A DNA stretch of 64,000 nucleotides from JBKBIP01 sp046297495 (lineage in GTDB: Bacteria; Planctomycetota; Planctomycetia; Gemmatales; Gemmataceae). How positions within the stretch are numbered: the first letter of the stretch is position 1; each line of letters begins with the position of its first letter. The position numbers and the translations under genes were made by a program. The stretch spans positions 1 through 64,000 of the forward strand of contig JBKBIP010000014.1 in assembly GCA_046297495.1 (NCBI GenBank). Direction: 5' to 3'. Below are positions 51,660 to 60,400 of the stretch, one piece after another. The notes below the pieces were generated by a model. The model made no database searches. It was not told the DNA's origin and saw only the letters and a program-made list of their open reading frames with translations.

Positions 51660-52985
51660 CTACCCATCCAACACCATCAACAGCGGCTGTTCCAAGAGCG
51701 CGGCGATGCGGCGGGTGAAGCGGGCGGCGTCGGCGCCGTCGATGACGCGGTGATCATACGACAACGACAGCGGCATTAGCAAGCGCGGCACGACCTGACC
51801 ATCGCGGATGGCCGGTTGCCAGGAGGCGCGGGACAAGCCCAGGATGGCGACTTCCGGGTAATTGACAATCGGCGTGAAGCTGGTCCCGCCGATGCCCCCC
51901 AGGTTGGTGATGGTGAAGGTGCCGCCGCGCATCTCGTCGGCGGTGATCTTCTTGGCGCGGGTCCGCGCGGCGCGGTCCGCCAATTCCTGGGCCAGCTGGC
52001 GAACGCTCTTGCGGTCCACGTCCCGAATGACCGGCACCAGCAAGCCGCGCTCGGTATCAACGGCGACGCCGATGTGATAATACTGTTTCTGAATCCAGTG
52101 ACCGCCGGCCAAGTCGAGGCTGCTGTTGAAGCGAGGCATCTCCTTCAGGGTGATGGCGGCGGCCTTGAGCGCGAAGGCCGTTACCGTCAGCTTCGGGCCG
52201 TTGTGGTTGGCGGCGTCGTGTTGGCGGCGGAAGGCGTCTAGGTCGGTGATGTCGGCCAGATCGTGTTGCGTGACGTGGGGGATTTGCGCCCAGGCCAACG
52301 CCATTTGCTCGGCGGTGCGGCGGCGAATGGCTTCCAGGGCGTGGCGCTCCACCGGCCCCCAGCGCTCGAAGTCGGGCAAGGGGGGCGGCTGCATCCCTAG
52401 GCCGGCGCCTGACAACGGCCCGGAAGCCAGTTGACGCACGAATGCCTTGACATCCTCGGGGGTGACTCGGCCCCGCGGCGCGGTGCCGGGAACCTGGCGC
52501 AGGTCCACCCCCAGCTCACGGGCCAGGCGGCGCGTGGCCGGTCCCGCCGGGACGACAGTTCGTTCCTCAGGCGCTGATGACGCGGCCGTCGGCGGTCGTG
52601 GCGTTGGCGCGGCCTGCTGGCGGCCATCGCTTTCGATGTCTTTCGGTGCGGGTTTCTCCTCTGCGGCGGGGGGCGGCGCTTCCGGTTCTGGCTTCTTTTG
52701 CTTACTTTCTTTTTGAGCGGGAGTGGTCGGCGGTTCCTCACCATCTGCTGACTCTTCCATGACACAAAACACCTGGCCGACGCGGATGTCATCCCCTTGC
52801 TTCACCAAGATTTTGCTCACCCGACCAGCGACCGGGGCCGGCACCTCGACGGTGCTTTTTTCCGCATCCACCTCGATCAGGGCTTGGCCTTGGCTGACTT
52901 CATCCCCTTCCGAAACTTTGATGTCCAGAACTTCGCCACCTTCCAGGTTTTCGCCCAATTCCGGCAGCTTGATCTCCTGGGACAT
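51660..52985 (-). CDS. aceF: Pyruvate dehydrogenase E2, dihydrolipoamide acetyltransferase
   Basis: 441 residues with one lipoyl domain (1-80; the lipoylated lysine is in VDAEKSTVEVP), an Ala/Pro/Glu-rich linker, an E1/E3-binding domain (ATRRLARELGVDLRQVPGTAPRGRVTPEDVKAF), another linker and the acetyltransferase core. The catalytic His and Asp lie in SYDHRVIDGADAARF. It transfers the acetyl group from lipoate to CoA. It directly follows the E1 gene after a 107-base gap with a palindrome; no E3 gene is linked here. Confidence 0.95.
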   Translation of the reverse strand: MSQEIKLPELGENLEGGEVLDIKVSEGDEVSQGQALIEVDAEKSTVEVPAPVAGRVSKILVKQGDDIRVGQVFCVMEESADGEEPPTTPAQKESKQKKPEPEAPPPAAEEKPAPKDIESDGRQQAAPTPRPPTAASSAPEERTVVPAGPATRRLARELGVDLRQVPGTAPRGRVTPEDVKAFVRQLASGPLSGAGLGMQPPPLPDFERWGPVERHALEAIRRRTAEQMALAWAQIPHVTQHDLADITDLDAFRRQHDAANHNGPKLTVTAFALKAAAITLKEMPRFNSSLDLAGGHWIQKQYYHIGVAVDTERGLLVPVIRDVDRKSVRQLAQELADRAARTRAKKITADEMRGGTFTITNLGGIGGTSFTPIVNYPEVAILGLSRASWQPAIRDGQVVPRLLMPLSLSYDHRVIDGADAARFTRRIAALLEQPLLMVLDG

Positions 52986-53000
52986 GATCGCTCCTCAAAA

Positions 53001-53090
53001 GGATGAACGATGAACGATGAATTCTTTAAGAAAGCTTTAGGAGACTTAAGCAAACTATTTTATTATTCATCGTTTATCATTCATCGTTCC
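53001..53090. repeat. Palindrome between E1 and E2 genes
   Basis: AACGATGAAT (53013-53022) pairs with ATTCATCGTT (53065-53074), and flanking copies of GATGAAC/ATTCATCG extend the homology. The core is shared with the ATTCATCGTTTCGCG family. It covers most of the gap between the two genes; it may modulate the ratio of the two products (inference). Confidence 0.6.
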
Positions 53091-53092
53091 AT

Positions 53093-55789
53093 TCACGCCG
53101 TTACAGGGTCCACCTTGTCGGGATCAATGTGTAATTCTCGAATGACCTGGGCCAGCTTTTGGCGCGGGAAGTGGCCGGCGTGGGCTAGGCGGGTCAGGGC
53201 GGCCAGGGTGATGCACTCGGCATCCACCTCGAAGAAGCGGCGCAGGGCGGCCCGCGATTCGCTGCGGCCAAAGCCATCGGTGCCGAGCGCGTACAGCCCA
53301 CCGGGGACCCAGCGCTGAATCAGATCGGGGAGTGCCTTCATGTAGTCGCTGGCCGCCACGAACACGCCGCTTTCCTCGGCCAACACTTGCTCCAGATAGC
53401 TACGGCGCGGTTTCTCATCGGGGTGCAGCAAGTTCCAGCGTTCCACCGCCAGGGCGTCGCGGCGCAGCTCCTTGTAGCTGGTCACGCTCCAGACATCGGC
53501 GGCGACGCCGTAGCGCTCGGCCAACATCCCCTGAGCACGCAGGGCCTCGCGCAGGATTGGTCCGCTGCCGAAGAGATGCACCTGGGCCCCCTTCTTCACC
53601 GGGAGCGGCGCCGCCTGGAATTTGTACAGGCCGCGCAGGATGCCTTCTTCCACTCCATCGGGCATGGGGGGCATGGGGTAATTTTCGTTGTAGAGCGTGA
53701 TGTAATAGAAAATATCCTCGCCATTCTCATACATACGTCGCAGCCCGTCGCGCAGGATGACGGCTATCTCGTAAGCAAAAGCGGGATCATAAGCCAGCAG
53801 ATTGGGAACCGGCAGCGCTAAGACATGGCTATGCCCATCCTCGTGCTGCAAGCCTTCGCCGTTGAGCGTCGTCCGCCCCGCCGTGCCGCCCAGCAGAAAG
53901 CCGCGTGTGCGCATGTCGGCGGCGGCCCAGATCAAGTCGCCGATGCGCTGGAAGCCGAACATTGAGTAATAGATGAAAAACGGAATCATCGGGATACCGT
54001 GCGTGGCGGGGGCGGTGCCGGCGGCGATGAACGACGACATCGCACCCGCCTCGGTGATCCCCTCTTCGAGCAGCTGCCCATCCTTGGCCTCACGGTAAGC
54101 CAGCAGATGTTTGCTATCGACCGGCTCGTACAGCTGGCCGACGTTGGAATAAATGCCGATCTGGTTGAACAGCGAATCCATGCCGAAGGTGCGGGCCTCG
54201 TCGGGGATGATGGGGACGAGGTATTTGGCGATTTCCTTTTTGGCCAGCATCTTCTTGAGCAGGCCGACGAAGACCATCGTGGTGGAAAAAGCGTTGTCCC
54301 CACTCCCCTTGAAGAATTCCTTGAAGCCGAATTGCATCTGGGAAATCGGCAAGGCGGGGCAGCGCACGACCCGCTGCGGCAAAAAGCCCCCCAACTGCTG
54401 GCGGCGGTCGAGCAGGTAATGTGTCTCCTTGCTGTCCGCGTCGGGTTTGTAGAAGGGGCAGTCGGCAATGCCATCATCGGAAATCGGGACGCCGAATCGA
54501 CTGCGAAATTCCTTCAGCTCATCCTCGTTGAGCTTTTTCTGTTGGTGGGTGATGTTCCGTCCCTCGCCAGCCTCGCCGAGACCGTAGCCCTTGACCGTCT
54601 TGGCCAAGATGACAGTCGGCGCTCCCTGACGCTCGACGGCAGCCTTGTAGGCGGCATAGACCTTTTCGGGATCATGACCGCCCCGCCGCAGCCGGCGCAG
54701 CTGCTCGTCGGACAGGTGCTTGACCATGTCCAGCAATTCGGGATATTTGCCGAAGAACTGCTCGCGGATGTAGGCGCCAGATTCGACGGTATATTTCTGA
54801 TATTCGCCATCGACCACTTCCCCCATGCGCCGCACGAGCAAGCCGTTGTGATCCCGTTCCAACAACGGGTCCCAGTCGCCGCCCCAGATCACCTTGATGA
54901 CGTTCCAGCCGGCGCCACGAAAAGCCGCCTCCAATTCCTGAATGATCTTGCCGTTGCCGCGCACCGGGCCATCGAGCCGTTGCAGGTTGCAGTTGATGAC
55001 GAAAATGAGATTGTCCAATTTCTCGCGGGAGGCCAGGGTGATCGAGCCCAGCGATTCCGGCTCGTCGGTTTCGCCGTCGCCGAGGAAGCACCACACCTTT
55101 TGCTGGCTGGTGTCTTTGATCCCTCGGTGCAGCAGGTAGCGATTGAACCGCGCCTGATAAATGGCCAGGATCGCGCCCAGCCCCATCGACACGGTCGGGA
55201 ACTGCCAGAAGTCGGGCATCAGCCAGGGATGCGGATATGACGACAGCCCGCCGCCATCGGCCAGCTCGCGGCGGAAGTTCTCCAGCTGGGTCATGGTCAG
55301 CCGGCCTTCGAGGAAGGCGCGGGCATAGATGCCGGGGGAGGCGTGCCCCTGGAAAAAGACCTGGTCGCCGCCGCTGGGGTCGTCGGGTCCGCGAAAGAAA
55401 TGGTTGAAGCCCACTTCGTAGAGCGTCGCTGATGACGCATAGGTGGAAATATGCCCGCCGATGCCCGCCTCGCTGCGATTGCCGCGCACCACCATGGCCA
55501 TCGCGTTCCAACGAATGAGGCTCTTGATGCGGCGTTCGATCTCCCGGCTGCCCGGATAGGGCGGCTGCTGGCTGGCCGGGACGGTGTTGATGTACGGCGT
55601 GTTGGCCGTGAACGGAATCTCCACGCCGCGGCGCACGGCCTTGTTCTTCAATTCGGTCAACAGATACCGTGCCCGCTCCGGGCCGCCGGTGTGCAGCACG
55701 CCGTCAAGCGAATCGAGCCATTCTTGCGTCTCGGCGACATCAATGTCACCGTTGGCGCCGTGTTGGTGAACCACCGCATCAGGCGGCAT
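53093..55789 (-). CDS. aceE: Pyruvate dehydrogenase E1 component, homodimeric type
   Basis: 898 residues, the length of AceE-type E1. The N-terminal WLDSLDGVLHTGGPERARYLLTELKNKAVRRG and NTIPASQQP-like (INTVPASQQPPYPG) are characteristic. Thiamine diphosphate is bound by GDGETDEPESLGSI ... NLIFVINCNLQRLDGPVRGNGKIIQELE. The E1 active-site histidine region (GGHISTYASSATLYEVGFNHFFRG) is present. It decarboxylates pyruvate and reduces lipoyl-E2. ATG 55789 is used, since GGGAGG precedes it. It is the first gene of an operon with aceF. Confidence 0.96.
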   Translation of the reverse strand: MPPDAVVHQHGANGDIDVAETQEWLDSLDGVLHTGGPERARYLLTELKNKAVRRGVEIPFTANTPYINTVPASQQPPYPGSREIERRIKSLIRWNAMAMVVRGNRSEAGIGGHISTYASSATLYEVGFNHFFRGPDDPSGGDQVFFQGHASPGIYARAFLEGRLTMTQLENFRRELADGGGLSSYPHPWLMPDFWQFPTVSMGLGAILAIYQARFNRYLLHRGIKDTSQQKVWCFLGDGETDEPESLGSITLASREKLDNLIFVINCNLQRLDGPVRGNGKIIQELEAAFRGAGWNVIKVIWGGDWDPLLERDHNGLLVRRMGEVVDGEYQKYTVESGAYIREQFFGKYPELLDMVKHLSDEQLRRLRRGGHDPEKVYAAYKAAVERQGAPTVILAKTVKGYGLGEAGEGRNITHQQKKLNEDELKEFRSRFGVPISDDGIADCPFYKPDADSKETHYLLDRRQQLGGFLPQRVVRCPALPISQMQFGFKEFFKGSGDNAFSTTMVFVGLLKKMLAKKEIAKYLVPIIPDEARTFGMDSLFNQIGIYSNVGQLYEPVDSKHLLAYREAKDGQLLEEGITEAGAMSSFIAAGTAPATHGIPMIPFFIYYSMFGFQRIGDLIWAAADMRTRGFLLGGTAGRTTLNGEGLQHEDGHSHVLALPVPNLLAYDPAFAYEIAVILRDGLRRMYENGEDIFYYITLYNENYPMPPMPDGVEEGILRGLYKFQAAPLPVKKGAQVHLFGSGPILREALRAQGMLAERYGVAADVWSVTSYKELRRDALAVERWNLLHPDEKPRRSYLEQVLAEESGVFVAASDYMKALPDLIQRWVPGGLYALGTDGFGRSESRAALRRFFEVDAECITLAALTRLAHAGHFPRQKLAQVIRELHIDPDKVDPVTA

Positions 55790-55987
55790 GACTCGCCTCC
55801 CTGGGAAAAAACCAAGCAATGAACTCAGAACACACCGGCCTGGAGAGTCAAGAAGAAAAAACCGGTCTCTCTCATTTTATGGAATCGCCGAGCGGCGGAC
55901 ATGAGCAGAGACAGAGATAAGAGAGAGAAGGATTTTCTCAAAGAGTTGAGTGAAATAGTGAATTTATATTAAGAATTTATCGGAGAA

Positions 55988-56076
55988 GAAAAGGGGACGT
56001 GACTCGTATTTGCTTGACGGAAAGCGGATCGCGGCGTCATTTGACAGCCAGCAAATACGAGTCGCGTCCCCTTTTC
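55988..56076. repeat. MITE-like element with GGGGACGTGACTCGTATTTGC ends, copy B
   Basis: Ends 55988-56014 and 56050-56076 are 27-bp inverted repeats with one T-G wobble. The core AAGGGGACGYGACTCG also forms the ends of the copy at 49050-49145. The interior is 35 bases, with a segment that matches copy A in opposite orientation (GATCCGCTTTCCG read on the minus strand). Confidence 0.85.
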
Positions 56077-56148
56077 TTACTCATCCCGACGCTGCAGACG
56101 ATCAACGGCCAACCGGCGGCGGCGGTGCTGGGGAAGGAATGAGGCGAG

Positions 56149-56214
56149 CGGCGGGGTTTATCCCCGCCGGGCGAACTGTGTGTACCTCACGGCGGGGGTG
56201 AACCCCGCCGGGCG
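56149..56214. repeat. Two tandem GGCGGGG..CCCCGCC palindromes
   Basis: Units CGGCGGGGTTTATCCCCGCC (from 56149) and CGGCGGGGGTGAACCCCGCC (from 56190), both followed by GGGCG, are each palindromic. Related to the long palindrome at 16773-16840. Confidence 0.75.
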
Positions 56215-56366
56215 CCATACGATTTGCATGTCGTCGATGGCGGCGCGGAGGCTCTCTTGGTCTCGATGGGCCGCACCTTCCCCAACGAGCCTAGCGGCGT
56301 GCCCGCGAGAACCGCATCACGCGGATTGCAAGGGGGCGGGTACGGAAGCTGGAAAGGAATGCCCCC

Positions 56367-56735
56367 TCATTTTTGCCCCGCATCCGGCTTCCTTACTGCC
56401 GTCAGAATGTCCTCGATTTGGCGCACGCAGGCGGACAAGGAGAGGGCGGCCATCTCGAAGTTGGTGTGGTCGGTGATGTCGCGGTAGTGGGCGGCGAAGT
56501 AGTCGGCGACTTTCTTGAGTTTGGGTAGCTTGCCTCGGGCGCGGCGCAGGTAGTCTTGGGTATCGCCGCGTTGGTGGCTCGGTTCCAGGGCGCGGACATA
56601 ATCGAAGATCATGCGGTGGACGTCGAGCATCTCGGCATGGTCGGCGATCTCCTCGGAATGCTTAAGGAAAGTCCGCACCATCCAGGCATGGGCGAGGAGA
56701 GTGTGGATGCGCTCCACGGCTTCGTGCGGCGTCAT
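56367..56735 (-). CDS. Small conserved helical protein of unknown function
   Basis: 122 residues, mostly alpha-helical and charged: MTPHEAVERIHTLLAHAWMVRTFLKHSEEIADHAEMLDVHRMIFDYVRALEPS and then RARGKLPKLKKVADYF with a histidine-rich AAHYRDITDHTNFEMAALSLSACVRQIEDIL. I recall similar proteins from other planctomycetes but no defined function. It is cytoplasmic, with no signal peptide. The start overlaps the stop of the upstream membrane protein gene by four bases, so the two are translated together. Confidence 0.75.
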   Translation of the reverse strand: MTPHEAVERIHTLLAHAWMVRTFLKHSEEIADHAEMLDVHRMIFDYVRALEPSHQRGDTQDYLRRARGKLPKLKKVADYFAAHYRDITDHTNFEMAALSLSACVRQIEDILTAVRKPDAGQK

Positions 56736-57349
56736 GGCGTGGTCTCCGGCGTGGGGGATGGCGGCGTGCCGTCCGCCTTCACTTGGGCCGTGGCTGGCTT
56801 GGCAGGAGTTTCGGATAGCTCCTTGGAATAGAGCACCAGCGCGGCGCCGGTGCCGACCAGGATGATGCCCACCCAGAGCAATGGGTGTGGGGCCTTCAAT
56901 TGGAAGTGCAACCAATCCCCTTTCTGCGGATGCCAAACGGTGCTCACCAAGGTATTGATGACCGGGGCCAAAGCGAAAATCAAGGGGGCGATGTACAGCC
57001 GGTAGTTCGGCGGATTCACCGGATCCACTGTGCGGGCGGCGGACATGGCGGCTTGGGTGGCGAAGATGACGCAAATCGCGCCCATGGCGCCGGCGGCGCC
57101 GGCCAAGCCGGAGAAGACGAGGCCGGTGGACTTCATCTCCGGCCACGGTTGTTGCCCCGACAGAAACATGACCAATGGAAAGAGCACACCAATCACGAAG
57201 TAGGCCACACCGACGCACAAGATGGCCATGAGCCGCGCGTTCGCCTTGGCCCCCAATTCATTGCCGCCGTAGTAGATGATGGGGACGTAGGTTCCCCACG
57301 ACAAACCCGCCAGCATGACATACAGTAGCCAAGTGTACTTTTCCGACAT
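56732..57349 (-). CDS. Small multi-pass membrane protein of unknown function
   Basis: 205 residues with five to six hydrophobic segments, beginning YTWLLYVMLAGLSWGTYVPIIYYGGNELGAKANARLMAILCVGVAYFVIGVLFPLVMFLSG. GLVFSGLAGAAGAMGAICVIFATQAAMSAA and LYIAPLIFALAPVINTLVS follow, with a final helix (LLWVGIILVGTGAALVLYS). It loosely resembles EamA/RhaT-like transporters but is half their length. ATG 57349 has GGAGACC upstream; a longer frame to 57679 is rejected. It shares an ATGA overlap with the following helical protein. Confidence 0.75.
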   Translation of the reverse strand: MSEKYTWLLYVMLAGLSWGTYVPIIYYGGNELGAKANARLMAILCVGVAYFVIGVLFPLVMFLSGQQPWPEMKSTGLVFSGLAGAAGAMGAICVIFATQAAMSAARTVDPVNPPNYRLYIAPLIFALAPVINTLVSTVWHPQKGDWLHFQLKAPHPLLWVGIILVGTGAALVLYSKELSETPAKPATAQVKADGTPPSPTPETTP

Positions 57350-57378
57350 CGTGCAAGGTCTCCTTGATCGTTCCTGGA

Positions 57379-57427
57379 ATTCATCGTTTCGCGCGGATTT
57401 TCGGCAGCCAGCGCCAACCGATGAATC
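57379..57427. repeat. Weak inverted repeat, ATTCATCGTTTCGCG family
   Basis: ATTCATCG (57380-57387) and CGATGAAT (57419-57426) form short arms; the left part reads on as TTTCGCGCGG. It lies between the ABC permease stop and the next gene. It looks like a decayed family member. Confidence 0.5.
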
Positions 57428-57447
57428 TTTGTCGTGATGATGATTTC

Positions 57448-60400
57448 TCACTCTTTCCGCAGCGCCGCCAGCAACGGGGCGCGGAGCGTGAACGACACGG
57501 CGGCGGCCCCAGCGCTGAGGCCAATGCTGGTCACGAGCACCACCAGCATGACCACGCCTAGCCACGGAATCCGGCCCTCGCCGCTGAGCACCTGCGGGGC
57601 CACGGATAAGAGGGCGGCCAAGGTGCCCAGCGCCAGGCCAAGCAGCAACAGGAAGCCATTCTCCGCCAGGATCAACCATTCCAGGGCGCGTGGCCGATAC
57701 CCCAGTGCCCGCAACAGGGCCAGCTCGCCGCGCCGCTCCCAGACGGCGCGCAACAACACCACCGCCAACCCCAAGGCGCCAAGCAACAATCCCAAGCCGC
57801 CCAACGCCTGGAAGGTGGAGAGGTAGGTATTTTCCACTTCCAGAAACAACGCCAGCCGCTGAGCAGAAGGTGTCACCTCAAAGCCGTAAGTGGCAAGTTG
57901 ATGTTGCAGCTCACCTTTCACCACATCGGCTTTTTCCAGCGGCGCGTCGATGAGGAAAAAGCGATACCCTTCTTGACCGGGATATAGCCGGAGGAAATTC
58001 GCTTCGGACATCAATAAGCCATTTTGAAACACGCTGTCCTTGAGCAAACCGGCGATTCGCACCTTGACTTTCTCGCCGCGCTCGTTGGTGATGTCGAAGG
58101 TGTCCCCCAAGCCTTTTTTGAGCACCCAGCCGACGGAGTGTTGTTCGCCGAAGACGGGAATGGTTCCCTCCTGGCTCGGCTGGTCGAGCAGTCGCCAGGG
58201 ATTTGCTTTTTCCTCATCCGCTTGAGCCAACGTAGCGGCGAATTGGAACCCCCCCCGGTCGATCAACGCTGGCGGCACCCCTAAGATTTGCGGGCGTTGC
58301 GGCTGGTAGAGATTCAAACAACTGGCATCGTCCCCCGGTTGGCGGCGGAGAGCGAAGAAGCGAACGTCTTTGAGGATTGCTTCCGACGTGTCGGAAAAGC
58401 CGAGATCAAAGCGGGCGTTGGCATCATTGAGGTTTAGAAAAATCGGCACGTCCGCCTCGGCCAACAGCGGAAAGCCGCCGCTGCCAGCCTCTTTTTCGTG
58501 GAAATCCTTATCTGGCTCACGGCGGAACGATTCGACCGCCACCACCAGAAAGGCCGCCGACGCCAGCAATCCCGCTGTCAACAGACTGCGCAACGGATGG
58601 CGAGCGGCGTTGCGGACCCCTAAGCGTGTCAAGGCGGTGGCGCCTTGACCGTGAATCAGGGCATGCTTGCTCCGGTGCATCCAGGCCCAGGTGCCGGCCA
58701 ACGCCGCCGTCAGCAGCAACGCCCCGCCGCTGAAGAAGGTGAAGGCCCGCATTTCTTGATCGCGCAGCAAGCCAGCGGAGATGAGCAACGCCAATCCCAG
58801 AATCAGCGTCACGCCCGTGATCCAGACGCTAACGCGCGGCCGGCGCGGGCCGCGTGGATCGCGTGAGGGTGTCGTTTCACCGGCGAGCAACGCCGTCGGG
58901 GCCGCCCGGTTGATGACCCGCATCGACCAAATCATGGCGATCAAGCTGACCAGCAAGGCCAAGCCGTAACCCAAGACTAGGCTGAACGGAGTCACATGCA
59001 GACGCAACAGCGACCGATCCAAGGCCCCCGGCCACCACGCCGCCAGAGTATCGAGCAAAAGCCAAGCGTAGCCGACCGCTCCCACCAACCCGGCCACGCC
59101 GCCGAGCAGGGCCAGCACCGCTCCCTCGGCCAACAGCAAACGCCAGACCGTGCGCCGCCGGTAGCCAATGGCATAGAGTAGTCCAATTTCCGACGCGCGG
59201 CGATCAATGTTCAGCCGAAACAGCAGCCCGACCAGCAACTTCGCCGCCAGGATGACGAAGAAGCTAAATCCCAAAAACAGCAAGCCAAAATCCATGCTCC
59301 CCGCGCTGGCCTCCAGGCTGCGCTCGCGCACCTTCTCGACGACGAAACCACCGTCCTCGGCCTGCAGATGGTGTAACAAACTTTGACGAAATTCCGCTGC
59401 TTTTTGAGGCAAGTCGGGATAGGGCGGACTTGCATTCGTCTGGGGTGCCAGGCGGATGGAAGTCAAGTTGCCGAAGCGGCTTCCCCATAACCGTTGCCCT
59501 GTTGCTAGATTGACATAGGCTTTCGGCGTGGTGCGATAGATGTTCCAGTATTCCTCATCCCGATCCTTGACCCGTTCCGCTTTGTACTCGAATGGCGGGT
59601 TCCAGTCGCGCAGGGTGAGTTTGTCCGTGATGCCGGGAAACTCTGGTGTCAAGTCAGGATCATGAACCGGTCCCTCCAGAGGGAGGAACCCCTTGAGTCG
59701 GAAGGCCGTGCTTTTTTCGACCAGTCCCCCTTGCGCGTTCGGCAGGAAATAGGTCAAGGTAATGGCATCGCCCGGCTTGGCTTGCAAGGGGGAATCCGGC
59801 CAATCGACCAGCACGATGTCATCATCTGCCAGACTTTTGACTCCGGGAGGCAGAAACGGTCCCAACGGCGGCGCTTGCGTGGGGTCAAGGGCGGCGACGA
59901 CGGAGTAGGGAATCTCGTTTTTCCCATCGCTGATGGTATTCGCCAAGTAAACCAAGGTGGGAGCGGTGCGCAGCTGGGTGTCAGCGGCCGCTTGCCGGGC
60001 GGCGCGCACGACCGCCGGTTCCAACAGCATGTTCCGGCTTTCCAGGCTCAGATAGCCGCGCTGCCGGTAATGTTCGGCGACCGCCGCTTTGGCGATGACA
60101 CCGGTTTGAGGTTCGGCCAAGTCGGCGATGGCTTGGGGTACTCGGTTTCGCCATTCGAGCCGACTTAGTTGGCCGTCGTCGTTGCGGTCGAGCTTGGCGA
60201 ACAGTGCCTGCGTCCGTTCGTCGGCATCGTGCAGCACCAAGCCCCAATCGTCCAGAGTGAGAGCGCGGTTTAGTTCTTCTTGTAAGTTTTTCTCCGTCGC
60301 TGGCGTTAGCACGGCATTGACTTTCCCTGCCAATTCCAATTCTTCTTGCAACACTCCGAGCGGCACGAAGACATTGCGCGGCGGCGCCGGGCTGGGAGAG

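Larger units (their letters stand above)
55790..56366. other. Repeat-filled intergenic region upstream of aceE
   Basis: 577 bases with no convincing gene. It contains two palindromic elements (55988-56076 and 56149-56214), listed separately. The promoter for the aceE operon should lie close to 55800-55980, where the DNA is AT-rich (AATTTATATTAAGAATTTAT around 55960-55980), but I cannot assign boxes. Confidence 0.6.

Noticed and set aside
53999..55240. Long open frame antisense to aceE
   Set aside because: Shadow of a highly conserved gene in GC-rich DNA; no protein features of its own.
57350..57679. Upstream extension of the small membrane protein
   Set aside because: It would run into the ABC permease gene and is low-complexity; a good start with a ribosome site is at 57349.
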